A stretch of 64,000 nt of DNA, taken from the NCBI RefSeq assembly GCF_009765965.1, contig NZ_LMUL01000003.1:103979-167978 (forward strand). The letters run 5' to 3'. This document shows positions 46,113-58,707 of this stretch, in pieces. Origin of the DNA: Caulobacter sp. S45 (lineage in GTDB: Bacteria; Pseudomonadota; Alphaproteobacteria; Caulobacterales; Caulobacteraceae). How positions within the stretch are numbered: position 1 is the stretch's first letter; every line of letters begins with the position of its first letter. Both the position numbers and the translations under genes were made by a program. The notes under the pieces were generated by a model. The model did not search any database. It was not told the origin of the DNA and was given only the letters and a program-made list of their open reading frames with translations.

Positions 46113-46469
46113 ATGAAGCAACCGACCAATCCGGGATTCGCCGACCGTTTGACCGCCCAGGCGGAAGCGAAGAAGGCCATGCTCGCCCGGTTCAAGCCCA
46201 AGCCCACCGTCGTCGCCGAAAACCTCGTCGACCGCACCGCCCGCCGGGAACAGGAACTCGAAGCCGTCCGTCGCGCCCGGATCGAGGACCGTGAAAAGGC
46301 TCGCGCCGATCGCATCGCCGCCTTGGAAGCGGTCAAGCAGACCGCCGAGGAGGCCGAACTGGCCGCCCTGGAGGCCAAGCGCGCGGAACGTCGCGAGCGC
46401 AAGGCCATGATGCGGTCGGACACCCAGTCCCGCCGTTCCGCCCGCCTGGCGATGTACGCCCGGAGCTAG
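46113..46469 (+). CDS. Basic coiled-coil protein (GFAxRL-type, Caulobacterales family)
   Basis: The 118-residue protein starts MKQPTNPGFADRLTAQAEAK and consists mostly of charged helix rich in Ala, Glu, Arg and Lys, with repeated KRAERRERKA-like patterns. I recall similar proteins (annotated DUF6481) in Caulobacterales and Sphingomonadales; the function is unknown. The ATG at 46113 fits the family N-terminus. It has a gap of about 135 bases upstream, so it probably has its own promoter. Confidence 0.75.
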   Translation: MKQPTNPGFADRLTAQAEAKKAMLARFKPKPTVVAENLVDRTARREQELEAVRRARIEDREKARADRIAALEAVKQTAEEAELAALEAKRAERRERKAMMRSDTQSRRSARLAMYARS

Positions 46470-46493
46470 ATCGCCCCGGTCGCCGACGGGGGT

Positions 46494-47504
46494 TCAGCCC
46501 TCGACGGATCGTCCCATACGCCTCAGGATCTCCGCCGCCGCCCGATCGGTTTCGCGCAGCGGCGGGTAGGTCCAGTTCGCCAGCTTTCCCGCGAATGGAC
46601 GCGCCACCCCGAGCCTTGCAAGCTCGGCGTGGAAGCGTCGTTTGCGCGCCTGTGCCCCGTCCATCGCCAGCAGATGAACCGGCCGGCCCGTAGCCGCCGC
46701 CTCGGTCGGCATGTTGGCCGAGTCCTCGGTGACGAGGATGTGGTCGGCGGTCGCCAGGAAGGCGAAATAGGGGTTGGCCCCCTCCCCATCCCACAACCAA
46801 CCCGGCAGCGCCCGGAGACGTTGCGCCAAGATCGCCTTGGCGTCGTCGGGCGTGCGGCGCGAAAAGGTCAGCAGCAGCGAGCCGCCGCTGGCGCCGACCG
46901 CCTGGCCGATCTCGTCGGCCAGGACCTGGGCGCGCGCCGGCGAAAGATCGAACGCCCTGGACTTGCCGCCGATCAGCACCGCCACATGCGGCCGCGGCAG
47001 GGTGTCTAGCCGCGCTTGGAAGGGCTGCAGTTCACGAGCCAGCCGCTCGGGCGTCACCCGATGCGGCGTACCGGTGATGGGAAACACGTTAGGGCCGTCC
47101 AGCCCATCGTGGTGGGGCGGGATCACGACATCGAACCGATGCGAAGAGCGCAGCGGGTCCTGCAGCTGGACCACGAAGCTTCCCCCCGCCGACCATCGTC
47201 GCACGCCGATGGACAAGGGGATGGCGGCGCGGCCGTTGGCGACCCACAGGTCCGGCCAGGGAGGGACGATGGGATCGGACCCCTTGGCCAGCAGATGCAG
47301 GGGCGCGAGGTTCAAGGCTGACGGCAGCCGCCGCATCCAGCGTGGCCAGCCGATGCGCTTGACGACGATCTCGGCCGGAACCAGGCGCGCCACGGCCTCG
47401 GCCAGACCGACGGCCTGCGCCTCGATCCCGGCCCGGCCGTCCGACACCGCCCAGATGCTAAGAGGTCGGGCGCCGAGAGCTCCGGTGTCGAGGGGGCGAC
47501 TCAA
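46494..47504 (-). CDS. ELM1/GtrOC1-family putative glycosyltransferase-like protein
   Basis: The 336-residue protein matches the bacterial family named after the plant mitochondrial fission factor ELM1. Seen are the opening SIWAVSDGRAGIEAQAVGLAE, the central HVAVLIGGKSRAFDLS and ILVTEDSANMPTEAAATGRPV. The fold resembles GT-B glycosyltransferases, and the bacterial role is unproven. The start is TTG at 47504 with a strong GGAGG 7 bases upstream. It lies 26 bases downstream of greA on the same strand and may be co-transcribed with it. Confidence 0.85.
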   Translation of the reverse strand: MSRPLDTGALGARPLSIWAVSDGRAGIEAQAVGLAEAVARLVPAEIVVKRIGWPRWMRRLPSALNLAPLHLLAKGSDPIVPPWPDLWVANGRAAIPLSIGVRRWSAGGSFVVQLQDPLRSSHRFDVVIPPHHDGLDGPNVFPITGTPHRVTPERLARELQPFQARLDTLPRPHVAVLIGGKSRAFDLSPARAQVLADEIGQAVGASGGSLLLTFSRRTPDDAKAILAQRLRALPGWLWDGEGANPYFAFLATADHILVTEDSANMPTEAAATGRPVHLLAMDGAQARKRRFHAELARLGVARPFAGKLANWTYPPLRETDRAAAEILRRMGRSVEG

Positions 47505-47530
47505 GCGACGCCTCCCTCAGGAGCGCGCGC

Positions 47531-48004
47531 CTAGACCCACTCGACCTTGAGGATCTCGTAGGACTTCACGCCGCCGGGCGTATAGACCTCGACCACGTCG
47601 CCCTTTTCCTTGCCGATAGTGCCCCGCGCCAGCGGCGAGGTCAGCGACAGGCGGCCCTGCTTCACGTCGGCTTCGTGCTCACCGACGATCTGGTAGCAAG
47701 ACTCCTCCTCGGTGTCCTCATCGACCACAGTGATGGTCGCGCCGAACTTCACCTGCTTGCCGGACAGCTTGGAGACGTCGATCACCTGGGCGCGACTGAG
47801 CTTGTCCTCGATCTCGGCGATACGGCCTTCGATCCAGCCCTGTCGGTCCTTGGCGGCGTGATATTCCGCATTCTCCGAAAGGTCGCCATGGGCGCGCGCT
47901 TCGGAAATTGAGGCGATCACGCTTGGGCGCTCGACCGTCTTCAAACGCTTCAGCTCTTCGTCGAGGACCCGGTAGCCCTCGCCGGTCATCGGGACTTTAT
48001 CCAT
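47531..48004 (-). CDS. greA: Transcription elongation factor GreA
   Basis: GreA rescues backtracked RNA polymerase by stimulating transcript cleavage. The 157-residue protein has the coiled-coil domain with the acidic tip [17 protein letters not shown] and a globular C-terminal domain ending [20 protein letters not shown]. Length is normal. The start at 48004 ([19 protein letters not shown]) is standard. The ELM1-like gene lies downstream on the same strand. Confidence 0.97.
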   Translation of the reverse strand: MDKVPMTGEGYRVLDEELKRLKTVERPSVIASISEARAHGDLSENAEYHAAKDRQGWIEGRIAEIEDKLSRAQVIDVSKLSGKQVKFGATITVVDEDTEEESCYQIVGEHEADVKQGRLSLTSPLARGTIGKEKGDVVEVYTPGGVKSYEILKVEWV

Positions 48005-48129
48005 GGGAATTTATTCGGCCTCGCCCAAATCGAAATGGGATTTTCCGGTCGCGGGACGAAACGACCGGCGAAGAAAGGTAAGGTGCGCCCCGGAATTGTT
48101 CAAGGTCGCCGACTTGCGACGACCCCACT

Positions 48130-48516
48130 CTACGCCATTCGGATGAAATCCGGACCGCCCGTCTGCGCCGCACCCGGCGTGGCGGTGAAGGTGAAGCCCA
48201 CCTGGCGGTTCACGTCGCGGATTTCGCTCAGGCTGTAGACCATGATGTCCAGATCGATCCGCCGATCGCCCGCCTGACCCAGGCCGCCGATCTTCCAGGC
48301 CGCGCCCAGCTCGGGAAACTTGCCCTCCAGCTCCACCCGCATCAGCTTCGCGCCGCCAGGCACGAACCGGACCTGCAACGGCGCTCCGGTCGGGATCAGG
48401 CGCACCAGGAACACCATGCCGTCCAGATCGAACGACATGTCCTTGTCCTCGGGGCCGAGCACCAGCACGCCGGAGGCGATCACCTCCCGATCGTGCACCC
48501 TCGCTCCAAACCGCAT
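48130..48516 (-). CDS. Hypothetical protein, 128 residues
   Basis: I do not recognise this protein. It starts MRFGARVHDREVIASGVLVL and appears to be a soluble beta-rich protein with no signal peptide, membrane helix or cysteine. GGAG stands about 10 bases before the ATG. It lies between the small membrane protein gene and greA on the same strand. Phrases such as FTFTATPGAAQTGGPDFIRM at the end suggest a beta-sandwich, but this is only an impression. Confidence 0.65.
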   Translation of the reverse strand: MRFGARVHDREVIASGVLVLGPEDKDMSFDLDGMVFLVRLIPTGAPLQVRFVPGGAKLMRVELEGKFPELGAAWKIGGLGQAGDRRIDLDIMVYSLSEIRDVNRQVGFTFTATPGAAQTGGPDFIRMA

Positions 48517-48619
48517 AGATCGATATCTCCGGAATCATGCGCTCACCCGGAGCAACGCTCGGGGCGGCACGCTTATGGGTCGTCCGAACGAACCGCGCAA
48601 TCAAAAGCCGCCGAACCGT

Positions 48620-48841
48620 TCAGCGCGCCGGATGCGCGGGATGCGGCTTACGCCGCCGAACGGGGCGCTCCGCCGAGATGAGATTGGCCACCATCATCCA
48701 CCCCGCAAGCGCCAGAACCGCAAGGATGGCCGCGCCGCCCAGGGCCAACCCAGCAGCGACGCCTGCGGCCGAAAGCGCCGCGAGGCCGACCACGGCCGTG
48801 CCGGTAAAGAGGATGAACTGCAACGGAGTGAAGTTGCGCAT
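48620..48841 (-). CDS. Small two-helix membrane protein, 73 residues
   Basis: The 73-residue protein begins MRNFTPLQFILFTGTAVVGL and has two hydrophobic segments (about 8-28 and 30-52) rich in Ala and Gly, then a basic tail RRRKPHPAHPAR. Family unknown. It is followed on the same strand by the 128-residue protein after about 100 bases and is downstream of carB. Confidence 0.6.
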   Translation of the reverse strand: MRNFTPLQFILFTGTAVVGLAALSAAGVAAGLALGGAAILAVLALAGWMMVANLISAERPVRRRKPHPAHPAR

Positions 48842-48939
48842 AGGGGCCTAACGGCCCGCGGGCGCATGGGTTCACCGTATTCGATCACACCTCAGGGAGC
48901 CAGCCGGTCGGCGATTCCCGCAAATTCGTCTCTCAGCCT

Positions 48940-52233
<3,294 letters not shown>

Positions 52234-52359
52234 CGTTATCTTTCGCGCGCGCGGACCCGGCGCGCAGCGGTCGCGCACGCCGGTCGGTCGAGTTATGGGC
52301 TAAGCGGCGGGTTTAGAGACGCGAACGCGGAGGGGCAAGGGTGTGAAGCTGCACCGTCG

Positions 52360-53298
52360 TCACACGGCGTCGGAGGCTTCCAGCATCTGCGGCCTGCTGA
52401 CGAAGGAAACCAAGGTGTAGGAAACGATCATCAGCAGGAACCAGGCCTCCAGCTTTTCAATCGGCACCATCGCCCAATGACGCGCCTGGCTTGGATAGCG
52501 CCAGACGCTCATCCCCGTGCCGATGTTCTCGGCGAACCAGATGAACAGGGCCACCAGGACGAAGCCCAGCAGCAGGGGCATGCGGCGGTAGCGGCGCCAG
52601 ACGCGGAAATAGACGGTGGTCCGAGCGAACAGCAGGGCCGTCGCCACGATCAGCCCCAGCCGCAGGTCCGGCAGGTAGTGGTGGCTGAAGAAGTTGACGT
52701 AGATCGCCATCGACAGGACCACCATCGTCCACATCGGCGGGTGGCGGGTGAAGCGGAAGTCGAACAGTCGCCAGGCCCGCGCCAGGTAGCTGCCGATGGC
52801 GGCGTACATGAAGCCGGTGAACAGGGGCACGCTTCCGATGCGCAGCAGGCTGGGCTCGGGATAGACCCACGAGCCGATCGAGGTCTTGAACAGTTCCATC
52901 GCCGTGCCGACGATGTGGAACATCAGGATCGCCAGCGCCTCGTCCCAGGTCTCAAGCCTGGTCGCCAACAGCAGGGCCTGCAAGCTCACCGCCACGATCA
53001 CCAGCAGGTCGTAGCGGGCCAGCGGAGCGGAATGCGGATACCAGAGCTTGGTGGCGATGATCGCGCCCAGCAGCAGGCCGCCGAACAGACAGGCCCAGCC
53101 CTGCTTCACCCCGAAGCGGACGAACTCGTAGGCCGCCAGCGTCAGCCGACCATGCCGCTGCGCCCACGCCGCGAGCCGCGCCTCGTCGCGGATGAAGCGC
53201 GCGATGGGCGGCCAGTTCAGCGCCGCGCTTGGCGCAGGTGTCCGTATGGCAGGATGAACGCGGCCGGGCCGAAGCGGCGGCTTAGGGTCTATGCTCAA
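52360..53298 (-). CDS. DUF817 multi-pass membrane protein
   Basis: The 312-residue protein has about eight hydrophobic helices and the pattern of DUF817 (YoaT-like) proteins, including EFVRFGVKQGWACLFG, KTSIGSWVYPEPSLLRIG, PLFTGFMYAAIGSYLARAWR and WFAENIGTGMSVWRYP. Function unknown. The apparent start is TTG at 53298, directly against the arm of an inverted repeat, with no ribosome site of its own outside the repeat; no better start was found within the first 40 codons. It sits between carA and carB. Confidence 0.8.
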   Translation of the reverse strand: MSIDPKPPLRPGRVHPAIRTPAPSAALNWPPIARFIRDEARLAAWAQRHGRLTLAAYEFVRFGVKQGWACLFGGLLLGAIIATKLWYPHSAPLARYDLLVIVAVSLQALLLATRLETWDEALAILMFHIVGTAMELFKTSIGSWVYPEPSLLRIGSVPLFTGFMYAAIGSYLARAWRLFDFRFTRHPPMWTMVVLSMAIYVNFFSHHYLPDLRLGLIVATALLFARTTVYFRVWRRYRRMPLLLGFVLVALFIWFAENIGTGMSVWRYPSQARHWAMVPIEKLEAWFLLMIVSYTLVSFVSRPQMLEASDAV

Positions 53299-53429
53299 CT
53301 CCCGCTCATCCCGGCGAATGCCGGGACCCAGATCCTATGGCGCAGGCTTGGCTAAACGTGGCTGCGACAACCATCAACCCCACAGAGCCTTACGATCTGG
53401 GTCCCGGCATTCGCCGGGATGAGCGGGAG
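53299..53429. repeat. Perfect 36-bp inverted repeat element between carA and DUF817
   Basis: The left arm 53299-53334 and right arm 53394-53429 are exact reverse complements over 36 bases, separated by 59 bases. Within each arm CCCGGC-GAAT-GCCGGG forms a perfect 6-bp hairpin. The design (paired arms, each with an inner hairpin) is like the two other intergenic repeats in this window. No transposase is encoded. It may act as a non-autonomous mobile element, a terminator or an RNA stability element. The DUF817 start codon abuts its left end. Confidence 0.9.
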
Positions 53430-53481
53430 GAAAAGTCCTGGAAGCCTATGAATTCACCTGCATCCAATTTGGTCTGGATGC

Positions 53482-54684
53482 TTAGTGCGCCGCTTCCATC
53501 AGCTTGGCGAACCGATCGAACAGATACAGCGAGTCGGTCGGTCCGGGGCTGGCCTCGGGGTGGTGCTGGACACTGAACACCGGGCGGTCCTTCAGGCGGA
53601 TGCCGGCGTTGCTGCCGTCGAACAGCGAGACGTGGGTCTCCTGCACCGCGTCGGGCAGGCCGTCACGGTCGACGGTGAAGCCGTGGTTCATCGACACGAT
53701 CTCGACCTTGCCGGTCTCCAGGTCTTTCACCGGGTGGTTCGCGCCGTGGTGGCCCTGGTCCATCTTGATGGTGGTGGCGCCCAGCGCCAGCGACAGCATC
53801 TGGTGGCCAAGGCAGATGCCGAACACCGCCTTGCCGCTGTCCACCAGCTTGCGGATCTCGGGCACGGCGTATTCGCCGGTCGCCGCCGGATCGCCGGGGC
53901 CGTTGGAGAGCAGCACCCCGTCGAACTTGCGCGACAGCACCTCTTCGGCCGTGGTCGTGGCCGGCAGCACAGTGGCGCGGGCGCCGATCGAGGTCAGGGC
54001 GCGCAGGATGTTGCGCTTGATCCCGTAGTCGATCACCGCAACCTCGAACTTGGGCTCGGGCAAGGGCTTGGCGTAGCCTTCGGGCCAACCCCACAAGCCC
54101 TCGTCGAAGGTGAAGCTCTGCAGGGTGGTGGCGTCCTTGGCCAGGTCCAGGCCCACCAGGCCCGACCAGGCGCGAGCCTCGGCGACCAGGGCGTCGAGAT
54201 CGAAGTTCCCGTCCGGGTCGTGGGCGATCACGGCGTGGGGCATGCCCTTCTCGCGGATCAGCTTGGTCAGGGCGCGGGTGTCGATCCCGGCCAGGCCGAC
54301 CACGCCGCGCGCCTGCATCCAGGCGTCCAGCGCGCCGGAAGCGCCGGCCTCGGCGCGCCAGTTGGCGGGCGGGGTCGGGACGTCGCGGAAGATGGCGCCG
54401 CGGGCGGTGGTGCGCGCGCCGCCGAACCCGCCCTCGCGGCCAAACTGCTCCACATCCTCCAGGTTCACCCCGACATTGCCGACGTGGGGGAAGGTGAAGG
54501 TGACGATCTGGGCCATGTAGGAGGGATCGGTCAGGATCTCCTGGTAGCCGGTCATGGCGGTGTTGAAGCAGACCTCGCCCACGGCGTGGCCGACGCGGCC
54601 AACGCCGATCCCCTGCAGCACGGTCCCGTCGGCGAGCGCCAGGACGCCGGTGGCGCCGGGGATCACGCGGTTGGGGCTGGTCAT
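53482..54684 (-). CDS. carA: Carbamoyl-phosphate synthase small subunit
   Basis: Glutaminase subunit that hydrolyses glutamine and passes ammonia to CarB. The 400-residue protein has an N-terminal CPSase domain ([32 protein letters not shown]) and a class I amidotransferase domain with the nucleophile Cys in [14 protein letters not shown] and the His/Glu pair in [11 protein letters not shown]. The ATG at 54684 has AGGAG 8 bases upstream; the in-frame extension to 54735 is rejected. Transcription toward carB would cross the repeat and DUF817. Confidence 0.97.
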   Translation of the reverse strand: MTSPNRVIPGATGVLALADGTVLQGIGVGRVGHAVGEVCFNTAMTGYQEILTDPSYMAQIVTFTFPHVGNVGVNLEDVEQFGREGGFGGARTTARGAIFRDVPTPPANWRAEAGASGALDAWMQARGVVGLAGIDTRALTKLIREKGMPHAVIAHDPDGNFDLDALVAEARAWSGLVGLDLAKDATTLQSFTFDEGLWGWPEGYAKPLPEPKFEVAVIDYGIKRNILRALTSIGARATVLPATTTAEEVLSRKFDGVLLSNGPGDPAATGEYAVPEIRKLVDSGKAVFGICLGHQMLSLALGATTIKMDQGHHGANHPVKDLETGKVEIVSMNHGFTVDRDGLPDAVQETHVSLFDGSNAGIRLKDRPVFSVQHHPEASPGPTDSLYLFDRFAKLMEAAH

Positions 54685-54803
54685 CGGGGGTCTCCTCGTC
54701 TCCGCAAATGGGGCGGCGCGCCCTACATAGGTCAAACGCGGCCTTTGCGGCGCCCCCTAGACGCGGCAGGGCGTCGCGGGCGCGCTTAACGGAGACGGCG
54801 CGC

Positions 54804-55649
54804 TCAGGCGGCCCGGACGGGCGAGCGGCGGCGCAACAAGCCGCTGACGGGCCAGGCCAGGACATCCAGCCAGGTACGCGGAATGCGGCCGGTGTCCAGC
54901 CCCGTGACCGGCCGCTCGCCGGGCCGGGCCGGGCGGTAGGTCCCCAGCATCACGTCGAAGATCGGCAGGATGGCGGCGAAGTTCACGTCGAAATGCTCCG
55001 CCGAAGCGGAGTGGTGGATGCGGTGATAGGCCGGCGTGTTCAACGCCCAGGACCAGCGCCGCAGGTCCAGCTGTGTGTTGGAGTGGATCACGTAATTGTA
55101 AAATCCCACGCCCGCATAGATCAGCGCGATGGTCGGGGAAGCCTTGAACAGCAGCCCCACCGCAAGCCAAACGCTGACGCTCTTCAGGAAGGGATCGAGC
55201 CAGAAGTGACGCACCGTGGTGGTGGTGTCGAACGAGGTGTCGCTGTGGTGCAGCGAATGCATGGCCCAGAGCCATGGAAAGGCGTGCTGGGCCCGGTGGA
55301 ACACATACTCGGCGAAGTCCATGGCCACGAAATAGACGACCGCGCCTAGGGCCAGACCCCAGCCGGTCGACGGCAGCACGATCCATCCGCCGCCAAGGTG
55401 GTTGACGACCAGGGTGACAGCCGGTCCCAGGGCCGGCAGCAGCAGGACCTGACCGGCCAGGAAGCTGGCCCAGACCTTGGCGTTGCTGCGGTCGGTGGGT
55501 TCGCGGGACGGATGCGCGGGCCAGCGCCGCTCGGCCCAGAGCTGCATGATCGCCATTGCGATCAGACCCGGCGCCATGGCCACAACCAGCAACAGCGAGA
55601 TGTCCAACAGGTACGCGCCCATCCCCTGGCGCATAGCATCGTCAGCCAT
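54804..55649 (-). CDS. Fatty acid hydroxylase/sterol desaturase superfamily protein
   Basis: Membrane di-iron oxygenase family. The 281-residue protein has four or more hydrophobic segments and the histidine clusters that bind iron: FHRAQHAFPW, MHSLHHSDTSFD and YHRIHHSASAEHFD. Family members hydroxylate fatty acids, carotenoids or sterols, and the substrate here is unknown. The ATG start at 55649 is divergent from the DUF2336 gene, with 86 bases between. The C-terminus ends in a basic LLRRRSPVRAA. Confidence 0.88.
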   Translation of the reverse strand: MADDAMRQGMGAYLLDISLLLVVAMAPGLIAMAIMQLWAERRWPAHPSREPTDRSNAKVWASFLAGQVLLLPALGPAVTLVVNHLGGGWIVLPSTGWGLALGAVVYFVAMDFAEYVFHRAQHAFPWLWAMHSLHHSDTSFDTTTTVRHFWLDPFLKSVSVWLAVGLLFKASPTIALIYAGVGFYNYVIHSNTQLDLRRWSWALNTPAYHRIHHSASAEHFDVNFAAILPIFDVMLGTYRPARPGERPVTGLDTGRIPRTWLDVLAWPVSGLLRRRSPVRAA

Positions 55650-55735
55650 ACGGACTCGTTAATCCGCGCCGCCAATCGCTACCTCCAGTTAAGATCGATC
55701 AACTATCCTGGCGGAAGACAAGGATTGCGCCGCCC

Positions 55736-56962
55736 TTGACCGAAATCTCCCCTCGCCTGCCGGAAAGCGGCCCCGCACCCGATCGCGCGCCTTCGGGGCG
55801 GGCGCGCACGGCGCTGATCAAGCGCCTGGCGGACGTGGTGTGCCTGCCCTCCAGCCGGGTCAACGCCTTCGAGCGGTCGATGACCGCCGACGTGCTGGTG
55901 GAGATGCTGCGCGAGGGCACGCCGGCCGAACGCATGCGGGTGGCGCGCCGCCTCGGCATGTTGACCGAAGCCCCCGCCCGCCTGCTGCGCCTGTTGCTGC
56001 GCGACGAGATCGAGGTGGCCCGCCCCCTGCTGGAAGAGGACACCCCGCTCAGCGACACCGCCCTGATCGACTGCGCCACCCAGGCGGGACCCGAGCACAG
56101 GATGTTGATCGCGCGCCGCCGCCACGTCAGCGAGATGGTGTGCGAGGCCCTGATCTCCGCCAGCGAACCGCAGGTGGTGGACATCCTTCTGGGCAACGAG
56201 GGCGCGGACTTCTCCGCCGACGCCCTGGACGCCGTGGTCGCGGCCTCCAAGCAATACGCCCAGTTCATCCCGTCGCTGCTGCGCCGGGCGGAGCTTCGCC
56301 CGGCCCACGCCTATGTCTTGTTCTGGTGGTCCGCCCCGGAATCCCGCCGCCAGATCCTGACCCGCTTCGCGGTGTCGCGTGAGGTGCTGCAGGAGGCGGT
56401 GAGCGACGTCTTCCCCATGGCGGCGGAAGAGAACTGGCAGGACCCGCTGGTGCGCAAGGCGCTGCAGTTCATCGAACGCCGGCAGCGCAACCGGGCCGCC
56501 ATCGCCCGCTCGCCCTACGCCAGCCTGGACGAGGCGGTGGCCGACGCCCAGAACGGGCTGAGCCACGAACTGGTACGCGAGCTGTCCTTCCTAGCCGGGA
56601 TCAAGCCCACCACCGGGGCCAAGATCTTCACCGACCCCTACGGCGAGCCGTTGGCGATCCTGTGCAAGGCCACGGGCTTGCCGAAGAGCGCGGTCGTGGC
56701 CCTGTGGCGCGGCCTGCGCCGACCCGAAGCGGATTCATCGGGCGAGATGACCGCGGCCCTGGAACGCACGCTGATCATCTACGACATGATGGCGGTGGAC
56801 CGGGCGCAGACGGTGCTGCGCTACTGGAACTGGTCGCTGTCCTCGGCCCTGACGCCAGCCCTGGTCCGCGCCATCCGCGAAGGCGACGACAGCGCGCTCG
56901 ACGAATATTCCCCGCCCCAGCGCGCCGCCATGCTGGCGCTCGCCGGCGACCTCGGCGGCTAA
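55736..56962 (+). CDS. DUF2336 domain protein
   Basis: The 408-residue helical protein matches DUF2336, a family common in Caulobacterales and Rhizobiales with unknown role. Visible are the early VNAFERSMTADVLVEMLREG segment with HEAT-like helices, and the C-terminal TGAKIFTDPYGEPLAILCKATGL region. The start is TTG at 55736; AAGGA lies about 11 bases upstream and no ATG fits. rmuC follows after 87 bases on the same strand. Confidence 0.82.
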   Translation: MTEISPRLPESGPAPDRAPSGRARTALIKRLADVVCLPSSRVNAFERSMTADVLVEMLREGTPAERMRVARRLGMLTEAPARLLRLLLRDEIEVARPLLEEDTPLSDTALIDCATQAGPEHRMLIARRRHVSEMVCEALISASEPQVVDILLGNEGADFSADALDAVVAASKQYAQFIPSLLRRAELRPAHAYVLFWWSAPESRRQILTRFAVSREVLQEAVSDVFPMAAEENWQDPLVRKALQFIERRQRNRAAIARSPYASLDEAVADAQNGLSHELVRELSFLAGIKPTTGAKIFTDPYGEPLAILCKATGLPKSAVVALWRGLRRPEADSSGEMTAALERTLIIYDMMAVDRAQTVLRYWNWSLSSALTPALVRAIREGDDSALDEYSPPQRAAMLALAGDLGG

Positions 56963-57049
56963 GGCCGTCCGATCTTCCGGGGATAAACCGCACAGAGTCG
57001 GATCGACGCATTGGCGGGGAGTCACAGCTTCCGTAGGCTGCGATTCGAT

Positions 57050-58513
57050 ATGGCCTCCATCCTGCTCATCGTCACTCTTGTCGCCGCCCTGGCCGCGGTC
57101 GGGACGAGCCTGCTCGTCCTGATGCGGATCAACCGGCCGGACGAAGCGCCGCCCGAGCTGACCGCCCGTCTGATGCGGCTGGAACAGGACGTGGCGCGGC
57201 TGCCCTCGCTGCTGCGTGACGAGGTGCGCGGCCTGCGCGAAGAGCTGCAGGGCGCGCTGACCCGCCAGACCCAGACCCACGAGACCCGCTTCTCCAGCTT
57301 TTCGCGCGAGATGGGCGAGGGCCACACCCGGCTGGGCGAGGTGCTGAAGACCTCCACCGACAGCTTCGGCCTGACCCAGACCACGCGGCTGTCGGAAACC
57401 AACCAGCAGATGAAGGACCTGCGCGAGCGGCTGGAAGCCCAGGCCCTGCTCGCCCAGAAGGCCCAGAAGGAGCTGCTGGAAGGCGTCTCCGCCAAGATCG
57501 AGGCCCTGACCGTGGCCAACGGCGAGCGCCAGGAGCACCTGCGCAAGACCCTGGCCGAGAGCCTTGAGCTGCTGCGCAAGGAGAACGACGCCAAGCTGGA
57601 GCAGATGCGCGCCACCGTCGACGAGAAGCTCCAGGGCACGCTCGACAAGCGCCTGGGCGAAAGCTTCCAGCTGGTCAGCGAGCGGCTGGAGCAGGTGCAT
57701 AAGGGCCTGGGCGAGATGCAGTCCCTGGCCACCGGCGTCGGCGACCTGAAGCGGGTGCTGACCAACGTCAAGTCGCGCGGCGGCTGGGGTGAGGTCCAGC
57801 TCGGCATGCTGCTGGAGGACATGCTCACCCCCGAGCAGTACGCCTCCAACATCGCCGTGCAGCCCGGCGCGTCGGAGCGGGTGGAGTACGCCGTGCGCCT
57901 GCCCGGCAAGGCCGAGGATGGCCAGGTCTGGCTGCCCATCGACGCCAAGTTCCCCCACGAGGACTACGATCGCCTGCTGGCCGCCCAGGACGTGGGTCTG
58001 GTGGAGGACGTCGAGCGCGCGGCCCAGGCGCTGGAACGTGCGGTCAAGCTGCAGGCCAAGACCATCTGCGCCAAATATGTGCATCCGCCGCACACCACCG
58101 ACTTCGCCATCATGTACCTGCCGACCGAGGGCCTGTTCGCCGAGGTGATCCGCCGGCCGGGCCTGGTCACCGAGCTGCAGCAACAGCACCGGGTCATGGT
58201 CACCGGCCCCACCACCCTGGCGGCGATCCTGAACAGCCTGCAGATGGGCTTCCGCTCGGTGGCGATCGAGAAGCGGTCCAGCGAGGTGTGGAAGGTGCTG
58301 GGCGCCGCCAAGGCGGAGTTCAGCAAGTACGGGACCTTCATCGAAAAGGTCTCCAAGCAGCTCGCCACCGCCCAGAACACCCTGGAGGACGCCAGCAAGC
58401 GCACCCGCGCGGTGGAGCGCAAACTGCGCGAGGTCGAGACCCTGGATGCGCCGGAGGCGGAAGGTCTGCTGCTCCCGCCGCTCATCGCCGAGGACGATGA
58501 CGAGGCCGCCTAA
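57050..58513 (+). CDS. rmuC: DNA recombination protein RmuC
   Basis: RmuC limits DNA inversion at short repeats and has a nuclease-like fold. The 487-residue protein has one N-terminal membrane helix (ILLIVTLVAALAAVGTSLLV), a long coiled coil (about 30-220), then the conserved core with SRGGWGEVQLGMLLEDML, LPIDAKFPHEDYDRLL and MVTGPTTLAAILNSLQMGF. The ATG at 57050 places the helix correctly; an in-frame TTG at 57011 adds 13 residues and is less likely. Confidence 0.95.
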   Translation: MASILLIVTLVAALAAVGTSLLVLMRINRPDEAPPELTARLMRLEQDVARLPSLLRDEVRGLREELQGALTRQTQTHETRFSSFSREMGEGHTRLGEVLKTSTDSFGLTQTTRLSETNQQMKDLRERLEAQALLAQKAQKELLEGVSAKIEALTVANGERQEHLRKTLAESLELLRKENDAKLEQMRATVDEKLQGTLDKRLGESFQLVSERLEQVHKGLGEMQSLATGVGDLKRVLTNVKSRGGWGEVQLGMLLEDMLTPEQYASNIAVQPGASERVEYAVRLPGKAEDGQVWLPIDAKFPHEDYDRLLAAQDVGLVEDVERAAQALERAVKLQAKTICAKYVHPPHTTDFAIMYLPTEGLFAEVIRRPGLVTELQQQHRVMVTGPTTLAAILNSLQMGFRSVAIEKRSSEVWKVLGAAKAEFSKYGTFIEKVSKQLATAQNTLEDASKRTRAVERKLREVETLDAPEAEGLLLPPLIAEDDDEAA

Positions 58514-58657
58514 ACCATCTCGCCGATAAAAGCTGGGGGAAAGAAAGCTGTGGGGAAAAGGCCTCGCCCACACCCCTGACAGGTGAATACGATTCCCTGT
58601 TGCATCGAATCAACAGTCAAATTCGTCTGCAAAATGTCCCTTGCCGCACGACGTAGG

Positions 58658-58672
58658 TTAAGAGATAGTAAC
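58658..58672. promoter_or_regulatory. CtrA-like box upstream of the PAS_5 gene
   Basis: TTAA-N7-TAAC at 58658-58672 approximates TTAA-N7-TTAA, with the second half shifted by one base. It stands 50 bases before the GTG at 58708. The 176-base gap after rmuC is otherwise without a clear signal apart from a weak GTGGG/CCCAC stem without a T-tract. Confidence 0.3.
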
Positions 58673-58707
58673 CTTACCGATTCAGGGGCTTGGCGGGGAA
58701 TCTGAAA

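Noticed and set aside
58514..58600. GTGGG/CCCAC stem after rmuC as a terminator
   Set aside because: The stem has only six pairs, a long loop and no T-tract; too weak to call.
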